Shown one piece after another: positions 23,608-31,298 of a stretch of DNA of 64,000 nt. How positions within the stretch are numbered: position 1 is the first letter of the stretch; the number at the start of each line of letters is the position of its first letter. The notes beneath the pieces were generated by a model. It was given only the letters and a program-made list of their open reading frames with translations. It did no database searches and had not been told where the DNA came from. Location: positions 1 to 64,000 of the forward strand of contig CAVOGC010000019.1 in the NCBI GenBank assembly GCA_963695105.1, written 5' to 3'. The position numbers were made by a program, and so were the translations under genes. The stretch is from Competibacter sp963695105 (GTDB lineage Bacteria > Pseudomonadota > Gammaproteobacteria > Competibacterales > Competibacteraceae).

Positions 23608-26304
23608 ATGACCATTCGCAATCTCGAGTACCTGTTTAAACCGCGCTCCATCGCCGTCGTCGGTCGGGGCAAGCAGGTGGGCGGTTTCGATGCCACCGTG
23701 GAGTTCAATCTGATCGAGGGCGGGTTCAAGGGACCGGTGATGCCGGTCAATCCGGACCAGCAGGCCGTTTCCGGCGTGCTGGCCTACAAGGATATCGGCG
23801 GCTTGCCGCTGGCGCCCGATCTGGCCATTCTGACCACGCCGGTCGAAGAAGCGCCGGAATTGATCGACCAGTTGGGCGCGCGGGGAACCAAGGCGGCGCT
23901 GCTGCTCAGCCGGGAAATTTTGCAGGATCATCGCGGCGCCAAGGCAGCGCTGCTCGGTCCGGAAATCGCCCACAAGTACGCGGATGAAGGTGAGAGTCTA
24001 AAGCAGAAGATACTGGCCGCCGCCAAGCCGTATCTGCTCCGGGTCATGGGTCCCGACCATCTCGGCTATGCGGTGCCGGCGGCCAACGTCAACGCCAGCT
24101 TGGGCGTCAGCCGGCCTTTGTCGGGCCACATCGCCTTAATCTGTCAGTCCGCCGCGGTGATGCGCAGCCTGATCGATTGGGCCACCAGCCGCAACATTGG
24201 TTTCTCGCATGTGATCTCGGTGGGTATGCGCTGGGATGTGGATTTCGGCGATTTGCTGGATTACCTGCTGCGGGACGCTCATACCCGCGCCATCCTGATG
24301 TACATGGAAAATACCCGCAACCGCCGCAAGTTCGTCTCAGCCGCTCGCGCCGCCGCTCGCGTCAAACCGGTGATCGTGCTCAAGCCGCGCGATTTTCGGG
24401 CCGGTCCGGTCGAGGATGCCGTATACGATGCCGTATTCCAGCGGGCCGGCATTTTGCGGGTGGACCATATCGAACAGTTGTTCAGCGCCGCCGAAACCCT
24501 CGCCACCGCCAAACCGGTTTACAGCAACCGCCTCACTATCCTCAGCAACAGCTACAGTTTGGCCTTGCTGACCAGCGATACCCTGCTGCGCCATGGCGGC
24601 CATCTGGCGCGGATCAGCGAAGAGACCCGCGAGCAGGTGGCGCGCGCCTGCCGGCCCGACTATCCGATCGAAAATCCGATCGATCTGGGCGATATGGCCG
24701 GCGCCGATGAGTATGGCAAGGCATTGGATTTGTTGTTGAAGGAGCCGGGCACCGACGGAGTGCTGGTGTTGCATGCGCCCTCCTCGATGGACCGCTCGAT
24801 GGAAAGCGCGAGAGCCCTGGTCGAGCGCGCCGGCGGCCGGCGGTTGATCATGACCTGCTGGATCGGCGAGTCGTCGGTGCAATCGGCGCGCGATTTGTTC
24901 AAGTCCGCGCACGTTCCCACCTATCAGGCGCCCGACGACGCAGTGGAAGCCTTTATGCGCCTGGCCCGGCACCGGCGCAATCAGGAACTGCTGATGGAGA
25001 CCCCGCCCTCGATCCCGGAGGAGTTTACCCCCGATACCGAAACCGCCCGCCGCATCATCCAGATTGCCCTGACCGCCGGCCGGCGCCGGCTGAACGTTTA
25101 CGAAGCCAGCCAGGTGCTGAGCGCCTACGAAATCCCGGTGGCGCCGCTGCATTTTGCGTCCACGCCGGAAGCGGCCAGTGAAATTGCGCTGGAGTTGAAA
25201 GTTCCGGTGGCGCTCAAGATCCTCTCGCCCGACATCGCCAATAAATCCGAAGTGGGCGGCGTGACCTTCGGTCTGAACAACCCGCTGCGGGTGCTGGTCG
25301 CCGCCACCGACATGCTGGCGCGGGTGCGCGAACTTGCGCCCGAGGCGGTGATCGACGGTTTCGCGGTGCAATCGATGCAATCCCGACACGGCGCCTACGA
25401 GCTGATGGTCGGCGTGCGCACCGGCCGCCGCTTCGGGCCGGTCATCTTCTTCGGCCACGGTGGCACCGAAGCCGAAGTGATCGACGATGTGGCCTACGCA
25501 CTGCCGCCCTTGAACATGCAACTGGCGCGCGATCTGATGTCGCGCACCCGCTTGTATCGTCAGCTTCGCGGCAACCGCGGCCGGCCGGTCAATCTGGATG
25601 AAATCGCCCTGACCCTGATCAAGGTTTCCCAGATGGTGGTCGATCTGGCCGAAGTGGTGGAGATGGACATCAACCCGCTCTGGATCAATGGCGACGGCTT
25701 GTTGGCGCTGGACGCCAACGTACTGATCGAGCCGTTCGATCCGGCCACCGTCGGCCAGCGGTTGGCGATTCTGCCTTACCCGAAGGAACTGGAAAGACTC
25801 TTCGAACTACCCGATGGCCGCAGATTCCTGATGCGGCCGATCCTGCCCGAGGACGAGCCGCAAATCGTCGATATGGTGCGGCGGATACCGGCCGAGGACG
25901 TGCGGATGCGCTTCTTCCAGCCGATACGCGAGCTGTCGCACGATATGGCCGCCCGCTTGACCCAGCTCGACTATAACCGGGAAATGGCGATCGCCATGAC
26001 CGAGCCCGATGGCGTGCCGGGCAAAACCAAGATCTGGGGCGTGGTGCGCTGCAATGCCGACCCGGACATGGAAAAGGCCGAATATTCGATTTTGGTGGAT
26101 CGGGCCATGACCGGAATCGGACTGGGGCCGATGCTGATGCGCTACATCATCGAGTACGCCAAAAAACTTGGAATCAAGGAGTTGTATGGGGAGGTGCTGC
26201 GCGAGAACGAGTCGATGCTCCGGCTCAATCGGGCACTCAATTTCAAGATCCAGGCCACGTTTGACGATCCTGGGGTATTGCATGTGTCCTTGCCGCTGAA
26301 CTGA
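23608..26304 (+). CDS. Pat/PatZ-type protein lysine acetyltransferase (ACD-like domain plus GNAT)
   Basis: An 898-residue protein (E. coli PatZ/YfiQ 886). Residues about 1-690 form an ADP-forming acyl-CoA-synthetase-like module: a CoA-binding Rossmann start (LFKPRSIAVVGRGKQVGG), a succinyl-CoA-ligase-like part and an ATP-grasp part (VALKILSPDIANKSEVGGV). Residues about 735-898 form a GNAT domain (RPILPEDEPQIVDMVRRI, then AMTGIGLGPMLMRYIIEYAK with the acetyl-CoA loop). The catalytic His of active synthetases (SHTG) is replaced by PRDFRAG, as in regulatory Pat proteins. It lies divergent from acsA, so I infer that it acetylates and inactivates AcsA on the motif lysine. Confidence 0.88.
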   Translation: MTIRNLEYLFKPRSIAVVGRGKQVGGFDATVEFNLIEGGFKGPVMPVNPDQQAVSGVLAYKDIGGLPLAPDLAILTTPVEEAPELIDQLGARGTKAALLLSREILQDHRGAKAALLGPEIAHKYADEGESLKQKILAAAKPYLLRVMGPDHLGYAVPAANVNASLGVSRPLSGHIALICQSAAVMRSLIDWATSRNIGFSHVISVGMRWDVDFGDLLDYLLRDAHTRAILMYMENTRNRRKFVSAARAAARVKPVIVLKPRDFRAGPVEDAVYDAVFQRAGILRVDHIEQLFSAAETLATAKPVYSNRLTILSNSYSLALLTSDTLLRHGGHLARISEETREQVARACRPDYPIENPIDLGDMAGADEYGKALDLLLKEPGTDGVLVLHAPSSMDRSMESARALVERAGGRRLIMTCWIGESSVQSARDLFKSAHVPTYQAPDDAVEAFMRLARHRRNQELLMETPPSIPEEFTPDTETARRIIQIALTAGRRRLNVYEASQVLSAYEIPVAPLHFASTPEAASEIALELKVPVALKILSPDIANKSEVGGVTFGLNNPLRVLVAATDMLARVRELAPEAVIDGFAVQSMQSRHGAYELMVGVRTGRRFGPVIFFGHGGTEAEVIDDVAYALPPLNMQLARDLMSRTRLYRQLRGNRGRPVNLDEIALTLIKVSQMVVDLAEVVEMDINPLWINGDGLLALDANVLIEPFDPATVGQRLAILPYPKELERLFELPDGRRFLMRPILPEDEPQIVDMVRRIPAEDVRMRFFQPIRELSHDMAARLTQLDYNREMAIAMTEPDGVPGKTKIWGVVRCNADPDMEKAEYSILVDRAMTGIGLGPMLMRYIIEYAKKLGIKELYGEVLRENESMLRLNRALNFKIQATFDDPGVLHVSLPLN

Positions 26305-26309
26305 GGATT

Positions 26310-26350
26310 GAGCGTGCTCCGTCCATACCGGTCATGCGGGCGGAGCACGG
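26310..26350 (+). terminator. Hairpin after the Pat gene
   Basis: CGTGCTCCGTCC pairs with GGGCGGAGCACG, with one mismatch, across a 13-nt loop. No proper T-run follows, so termination is uncertain. Confidence 0.45.
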
Positions 26351-26413
26351 TTGTGCCTTGGCCGCTCCAGGCAATCGGATGCACTGACCGATGGATTAAA
26401 TAAGGAGGCGATC

Positions 26414-27166
26414 ATGCTTTTCCGGCAACTGTTCGAGCCGGTGTCCTGCACCTACACCTACCTGTTGGCTTGTCCGGCCACCGGCGAGTGCGCCCTGATC
26501 GATCCCGTGATCGAGACTGTGGAACGCGATCTGGCGGTGATTCGGGATCTTGGGTTGCGCCTGACCTGCACCATCGAAACCCATGTTCACGCCGACCATC
26601 TGACCGGCGCGCTCAAACTCAAACATCTGGCTGGCAGCCGGATCGCCTATCCGGCCATGGATGCGCTGCCTTGCGCCGATCTTGGCCTGCGCGAGGGCGA
26701 GCCGCTGCGGATCGGCCAGATCGCATTGCACCCGTTGTTCACGCCTGGCCACACCGGCGCCCATCACTGCTATGTGGTGGACGCCGGCATTCATCACTTG
26801 CTGTTCTCCGGCGATGCCCTCCTGATAGACGGCTGCGGGCGCACCGATTTTCAGTCCGGCGACCCGGTGGCGCTGTATCGCAGTATCCACGACAAGCTGT
26901 TCGCGCTGCCGGACGAAACGCTGGTGTATCCGGGGCACGATTACGACGGACGGTTCGTGTCGTCCATCGCCCAGGAGAAGGCGCGCAACTTACGGTTGGG
27001 CGGCGGCAAGAGTCTGGAGCAGTTCGTGGCGATCATGAACGGCCTCGACTTGCCCAATCCGAAGAAAATGGCGTTCGCGGTGCCCGGCAATCAGCTCTGC
27101 GGCCAGTGCCCGCCGAACGTGCCGGACGAGTTGCGCGCGCCTTGCGCGTTCGGTGATCAGGGCTGA
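26414..27166 (+). CDS. Persulfide dioxygenase (ETHE1/Sdo-type metallo-beta-lactamase fold)
   Basis: Oxidises glutathione persulfide to sulfite, a step in sulfide and sulfur detoxification. The length is 250 residues. The ATG at 26414 is preceded by TAAGGAGG. The metal ligands THVHADHLTG (H57, H59, D61, H62), TPGHTGAHH, FSGDALL and YPGHDYDG are present. GCGRTDFQSGD is the ETHE1-type feature that separates it from glyoxalase II. A C-terminal CGQCPP pair is extra and could bind metal or be redox-active. mobA follows after 19 bp, but the two jobs are unrelated, so the link is probably only transcriptional. Confidence 0.85.
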   Translation: MLFRQLFEPVSCTYTYLLACPATGECALIDPVIETVERDLAVIRDLGLRLTCTIETHVHADHLTGALKLKHLAGSRIAYPAMDALPCADLGLREGEPLRIGQIALHPLFTPGHTGAHHCYVVDAGIHHLLFSGDALLIDGCGRTDFQSGDPVALYRSIHDKLFALPDETLVYPGHDYDGRFVSSIAQEKARNLRLGGGKSLEQFVAIMNGLDLPNPKKMAFAVPGNQLCGQCPPNVPDELRAPCAFGDQG

Positions 27167-27185
27167 GTCGGATCGGTCCCGGCGA

Positions 27186-27785
27186 ATGGCCGTGAATCCT
27201 CAAACCGCGGTGACGGGGGTCATTCTGGCCGGCGGTCGCGCCGAGCGAATGGGTGGTCGGGACAAGGGCCTGCTGCCGCTGGCCGGCGAACCGCTGATCG
27301 CGCACGGTGTCCGCCGGTTGCGACCGCAAGTGGCCGAGCTGTTGATTAGCGCCAACCGCAATCAAGACCTCTATCGAGCCTATAATTGCCGAGTGGTCGG
27401 CGACGATCCAGATCTCCGCTTCCGGGGACCGCTGGCCGGCGTGCTGGCGGCGCTGCGCGCGGCCGAGACGCCGTATCTGCTGACCGCGCCTTGCGATTCC
27501 CCGCTGCTGCCGGCCGATTACGCGCGGCGGATGCTGGCGGCGCTGGAACGGGAACAGACCACGGTCAGCGTGGCGTATGGCGAAGGTTGCTGGCAACCGG
27601 TGTTCGCGTTGCTGCCGGTGGCGCTGTGGGAAGACTTGGCCGCCTGGCTGACGGTGGGCGCGGGTGGCGCGGGTCGCTGGCTGCACCGGCATCGGCCGGC
27701 GCGGGTCGAGTTTGCCGACTGGTCGATGTCGTTTCGCAATGTCAACACGCCGGAGGATCTGGCGCGGCTGGATATGAGTGGATGA
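27186..27785 (+). CDS. mobA: Molybdenum cofactor guanylyltransferase
   Basis: Transfers GMP to molybdopterin to make the bis-MGD cofactor that NarG needs. The length is 199 residues. I chose ATG 27186 (MAVNPQTAVTGVILAGGRAE); an in-frame GTG at 27153 would overlap the preceding gene by 14 bases. The nucleotide-binding loop is LAGGRAERMGGRDKGLLPLA. RFRGPLAGVLAAL and APCDSPLLPADY carry the catalytic and metal sites. NVNTPEDL near the end is a MobA hallmark. Its presence in the nitrate reductase neighbourhood fits the cofactor demand, with mobB at the other end of the block. Confidence 0.93.
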   Translation: MAVNPQTAVTGVILAGGRAERMGGRDKGLLPLAGEPLIAHGVRRLRPQVAELLISANRNQDLYRAYNCRVVGDDPDLRFRGPLAGVLAALRAAETPYLLTAPCDSPLLPADYARRMLAALEREQTTVSVAYGEGCWQPVFALLPVALWEDLAAWLTVGAGGAGRWLHRHRPARVEFADWSMSFRNVNTPEDLARLDMSG

Positions 27786-27811
27786 TTTTGTTGGGTTAAT
27801 ATCACTGGCGG

Positions 27812-28327
27812 GTGCATCTTGTGGAAAAAATGAACCCTACTGAATTTACCGCCTCGATCACGGGTGCTTTTGTCGGCACGCTCGCGGCTTCATTCTTCTC
27901 TTTTATCATTTTGGAGGCCGAGCAGTCGCCGGTCATTTTGGCGTCCACTGGGGCATCGGCCATGTTGCTGTTTGGCTTTCCGCATAGTCCGGTATCGCAG
28001 CCGTGGAACCTGGTTGGCGGGCATGTCGTTTCCGCCATCATTGGAGTCGGCTGTTTTAAGCTAATACCGAACGCATTATTGGCTTCCGCTATCGCCATAC
28101 CGGCGGCCATGATCCTGATGCACCTGCTTCGTTGTATGCATCCGCCCGGCGGCGCCACCGCCATCACGGCGATCGTTGGTGGCGAGGCTGTGCACGAATT
28201 AGGGTTCGCATTTGTTGTGGTCCCGGTTTTTATTAATGCAATCATACTGTTATCAGTGGCGATGAGCGTCGGTACATTTCGTCAAAAAAATCCTTTTGAT
28301 ATCAATGCCAAAACTTGGATTGAGTAG
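27812..28327 (+). CDS. HPP-family membrane protein, possible nitrite transporter
   Basis: A 171-residue protein with four predicted membrane helices (FVGTLAASFFSFIIL, SPVILASTGASAMLLFGF, LLASAIAIPAAMILMHLL, LGFAFVVVPVFINAIILLS). RCMHPPGGATAI contains the HPP motif that names the family. A cyanobacterial and chloroplast member transports nitrite. Here it lies between mobA and narL, so nitrite or nitrate movement is a fair inference but unproven. The start is GTG 27812, or ATG 27830 for 165 residues. It faces narL end-to-end. Confidence 0.78.
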   Translation: MHLVEKMNPTEFTASITGAFVGTLAASFFSFIILEAEQSPVILASTGASAMLLFGFPHSPVSQPWNLVGGHVVSAIIGVGCFKLIPNALLASAIAIPAAMILMHLLRCMHPPGGATAITAIVGGEAVHELGFAFVVVPVFINAIILLSVAMSVGTFRQKNPFDINAKTWIE

Positions 28328-28463
28328 CGGTCTGGCCCGTCAGGCCAATCGCGCCAATCAATGCCGGCAGTGATCTTTTTTCGGTTTTTACGGTGCTGGC
28401 GCCGCTGTCTACGGGTGACCAGTTCACAGCCAGTGTCCCGCGCAGCTTCCACAGTGCTCGCCG

Positions 28464-29114
28464 CTAATCGCGGAACCCGTGTTTGACCGCCCAAACCGCC
28501 GCCTCGACCCGCGAAGCCAGATCGAGCTTGCGCAGCAGGTGCTTGACGTGAACTTTCACCGTGCCTTCGGTGATCTTCAGCTTGCGGGCGATGAGCTTAT
28601 TGCTGCAACCGGCGGCGATCAACGCCAGGATTTCCCGCTCCCGTTCGGTGAGTTTGACGCTGTCGATGGGTTTGGGCTGGCTCTCGTGCCGCAGGGCGTC
28701 GGCCATAATCGCCGCGACCCGTTCGCCCAGCGCGATGCGGCCCTGCGCGGCGGCTTTCAGGCTGTGCAGAACCTCTTCCGGCTCCATGTCCTTGAGCAGA
28801 TAGCCGTCGGCGCCGAGCCGCAGCGCCGCCACCACGTCTTCCTCGCTGTCGGAGACGGTGAGGATGATCACCCGCGTGTCCAGGTCGGCGGCCTTGAGGG
28901 CTTTCAGCGCCTCCATGCCGCTGAGGCCGCGCATGTTCAGGTCGAGCAGGATCAAATCCGGCCGTAAGCGATGAGCCAACTCCACGCCCTGCTGGCCATC
29001 GCCGGCCTCGCCGACCAACCGCAGGGAAGGCTCCATGGCGATCAGTTGCAAAATCCCCTTGCGCATCAACGGGTGATCGTCGACCACCAGAATGGTTTGG
29101 ACTTCGTCAAGCAT
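28464..29114 (-). CDS. narL: Nitrate/nitrite response regulator NarL
   Basis: A 216-residue two-component regulator. The receiver domain has VVDDHP (D12, D13), the phosphorylation site D58 in LILLDLNMRGLSG, and the conserved T/K in ILTVSD and LLKD. The C-terminal LuxR-type helix-turn-helix reads LTEREREILALIAAGCSNKL then IARKLKITEGTVKVHVKHLL. It overlaps the end of narX by 8 bp, so the two are translationally coupled. It binds TACYYMT heptamers, and one 7-2-7 site is present upstream of narK at 31172. Confidence 0.93.
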   Translation of the reverse strand: MLDEVQTILVVDDHPLMRKGILQLIAMEPSLRLVGEAGDGQQGVELAHRLRPDLILLDLNMRGLSGMEALKALKAADLDTRVIILTVSDSEEDVVAALRLGADGYLLKDMEPEEVLHSLKAAAQGRIALGERVAAIMADALRHESQPKPIDSVKLTEREREILALIAAGCSNKLIARKLKITEGTVKVHVKHLLRKLDLASRVEAAVWAVKHGFRD

Positions 29115-31002
29115 AACGGACCTCGTCGCGGGGTTGGCCGGCGCTGTCGGGGGAGCGCCGGCCGGCGGCGGGCAGGAACCTCAGTTGCACCCGCAGTCCG
29201 CCGTCGGGTTGGGAATGCAGGCTCAGCACACCGCCCATCTGGGTGGCCCGCTCGCGCATGATGTTGAGGCCAAAGTGGTTCTCACGGTCGGGTTCGGCCG
29301 GTAGCCCGATGCCGTCGTCGGCGATGTCGATGGCCGCCTCGCCGCCGTGCATGCCGTGCAGTCGCACCGAAATCCGCTTGGCGCGGGCGTGCTTGACGGC
29401 GTTGTTCAGCGCCTCCCGGACGATTTGCATGACATGAATCTGCTCGTTGGGATCGAGCGCGCAGTTCCAGTCGGTGTGATACAGCTCGATCGGCAGTTGG
29501 CCGCGGTGGCTGAATTCCCGCGCCACTTCGCGCAGGCTCTCTTCCAGCCGGGGATGTTCCATTTTCAGGCGGAAGGTGGCGATCAGTTCCCGCAGTTGCC
29601 GGTAAGCGCTGTTGAGACCCTCGCGCAGTTCGGCGACGATGTCGCGCGCTTGCGCGGCGGTTTCCTTGCCGCCCGCCAGCAGTTGCAGGCGGCCTACCTG
29701 AATTTTCAGGTAGGACAGCGATTGCGCCAGCGAATCGTGCAATTCGCGAGCGATGGCCGCGCGTTCTTCCAACAGCGCCAGCCGGCGGCGATGCTCGGTC
29801 TGTTCGTTGACCCGCAAGGCGGCGGCGATGTTGCGCGCCACCGCTTCCAGCAGCGGCAGTTGCCAGGCAGTGGCCGATTCCAGGCCGGGGTTACGGACGA
29901 TCAGTACCCCGAACTGCCGCTCCTGAACCTTGATCGGGATGGAAAACAGTTCGTGGCCGGCATCCAGCGGATGGGTGGCGCCAGCGCCCAGACAGGGGTT
30001 GCAATTCGGCCGACTGCAAAACGTCGGAAGACCGACCGGCCGCGGTTGGGTGGTAAAGACCCGGCTGGCCTGGCGGGTGGCGGGATCGATCAGGCATAGG
30101 GTGACCGAACCCATGCCGGTCAGTTTTTCGATCTCCGCCAGCAGCGCCTGATGGTCGGCATCGTCCAGGGCCGACTCACCGAGCCGCCTGGCGGTATGGT
30201 AGAGCAGTTCCAGCGAGCGGTTGCTGACCCGCAGCGCCTGGGTTTGCTGCTCGACCCGGGCCTCCAGATCGGCGTACATCGCCGACAGATCGGCGGTCAT
30301 CAGATTGAAGGCATGGCCCAGCACCCCCAGTTCGTCGTTGCCGGTGTGGCGGGCGCGCACCGTCAGGTCGCCGCTCCGGGCCTTGCGCGCCACTTCCACC
30401 AGATCGCGCAGCGGCACGACCACGCCGCTGTCCAGTTGATACATGGCGGCGAAAATCAGCACCAGGATTAAAAACAGGGCCATGCCCTGCACCAGCCGCA
30501 GCAGTAGGATTTTCGCCTCGGTGTCCTGCTCCAGCAGCATGACGAAGGCATCCAGTTTGGCGACGAATTCATCCACCTGCCGCAAATAGGCCGTGGAGGG
30601 TGAGTTGTCCGTCGCGGAGGTTTCCAGGATTGACCGCAGGTCGTCATGCCAAGACGACTCGATGGCCCTGAGCGTCCTGTTTTTGGTATCCCCCGCCGCC
30701 GGAGAGATTGCACCGATTTGCCAAAGGTGATCCAGACGGCGCTCGAACTGGTCGATTTCCCGAGCCACGTCCCCGGCATGGTGGGTATCGGCGCCGTGGG
30801 AATCCTGCAAACGGGTGGCGATGCGGTAGGACTGCATGCGCAGGGAGCCAGCCAGGTTGATGGCGGCGGCGTCGCCCTTGCTGGATTCGGCGATGAAGAC
30901 CGAGCTGATCATGCTGAGCAGCGCCAGCAGCACGATGCCGCCCATGGTCAAGCCGTTGCGGAAGATAATGGATTCACTGTTTTCCACGGAAGGTTCTCTC
31001 AT
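29107..31002 (-). CDS. narX: Nitrate/nitrite sensor histidine kinase NarX
   Basis: A 631-residue membrane kinase; ATG 31002 is chosen because the upstream extension is proline/arginine-rich and non-family. TM1 is at about residues 15-37. The periplasmic sensor carries the P-box-like NLAGSLRMQSYRIATRL that binds nitrate. TM2 is followed by a HAMP domain (VVPLRDLVEVARKARSGDLT). The central GAF-like module has a cysteine cluster (CSRPNCNPC). HisKA_3 has ARELHDSLAQSL with H422, and the HATPase has ADDGIGLPA. It phosphorylates NarL. It is divergent from narK with a 296-bp shared regulatory region. Confidence 0.93.
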   Translation of the reverse strand: MREPSVENSESIIFRNGLTMGGIVLLALLSMISSVFIAESSKGDAAAINLAGSLRMQSYRIATRLQDSHGADTHHAGDVAREIDQFERRLDHLWQIGAISPAAGDTKNRTLRAIESSWHDDLRSILETSATDNSPSTAYLRQVDEFVAKLDAFVMLLEQDTEAKILLLRLVQGMALFLILVLIFAAMYQLDSGVVVPLRDLVEVARKARSGDLTVRARHTGNDELGVLGHAFNLMTADLSAMYADLEARVEQQTQALRVSNRSLELLYHTARRLGESALDDADHQALLAEIEKLTGMGSVTLCLIDPATRQASRVFTTQPRPVGLPTFCSRPNCNPCLGAGATHPLDAGHELFSIPIKVQERQFGVLIVRNPGLESATAWQLPLLEAVARNIAAALRVNEQTEHRRRLALLEERAAIARELHDSLAQSLSYLKIQVGRLQLLAGGKETAAQARDIVAELREGLNSAYRQLRELIATFRLKMEHPRLEESLREVAREFSHRGQLPIELYHTDWNCALDPNEQIHVMQIVREALNNAVKHARAKRISVRLHGMHGGEAAIDIADDGIGLPAEPDRENHFGLNIMRERATQMGGVLSLHSQPDGGLRVQLRFLPAAGRRSPDSAGQPRDEVRYA

Positions 31003-31171
31003 TGTCGTCCGAACGGGCCGCCGCCCGCGACCACGCGGCGGCACTGGAAATACTACAAGGGTATTGTGGATACCCCCACGGAATAATGCGGGTGGGCAAT
31101 CCATCCGCGCCTTAATCAGATTAATTTGGATAAATAAAATAATAACAGCCGCTTATCTTGCATGATCGATA

Positions 31172-31187
31172 TACCTCCAAAGAGGTA
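31172..31187 (+). promoter_or_regulatory. NarL/NarP 7-2-7 operator between narX and narK
   Basis: TACCTCC-AA-AGAGGTA is an inverted pair of NarL heptamers (TACYYMT) with 2-bp spacing. Only the last base of the left half departs from consensus. It is centred about 120 bp before the narK start codon and about 178 bp from narX. Nearby, GGGTA/TACCC (31056-31071) forms another inverted repeat. I did not find a clean FNR box. Confidence 0.72.
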
Positions 31188-31298
31188 CTGGAACAGTCCA
31201 AGGGGTTGCTTCAGGCATAAAAACCAAGGCTCGAACTCAGGAATTAAACGCCGCCCGCGTCGTAATATCGCACTTGCAGCATAAAAGCGAGGTCCGCA

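Noticed and set aside
31105..31130. FNR-like TTAAT-CAGA-TTAAT sequence near narK
   Set aside because: Only about half of the TTGAT-N4-ATCAA positions fit, and it lies too far from the start; not enough for a call.
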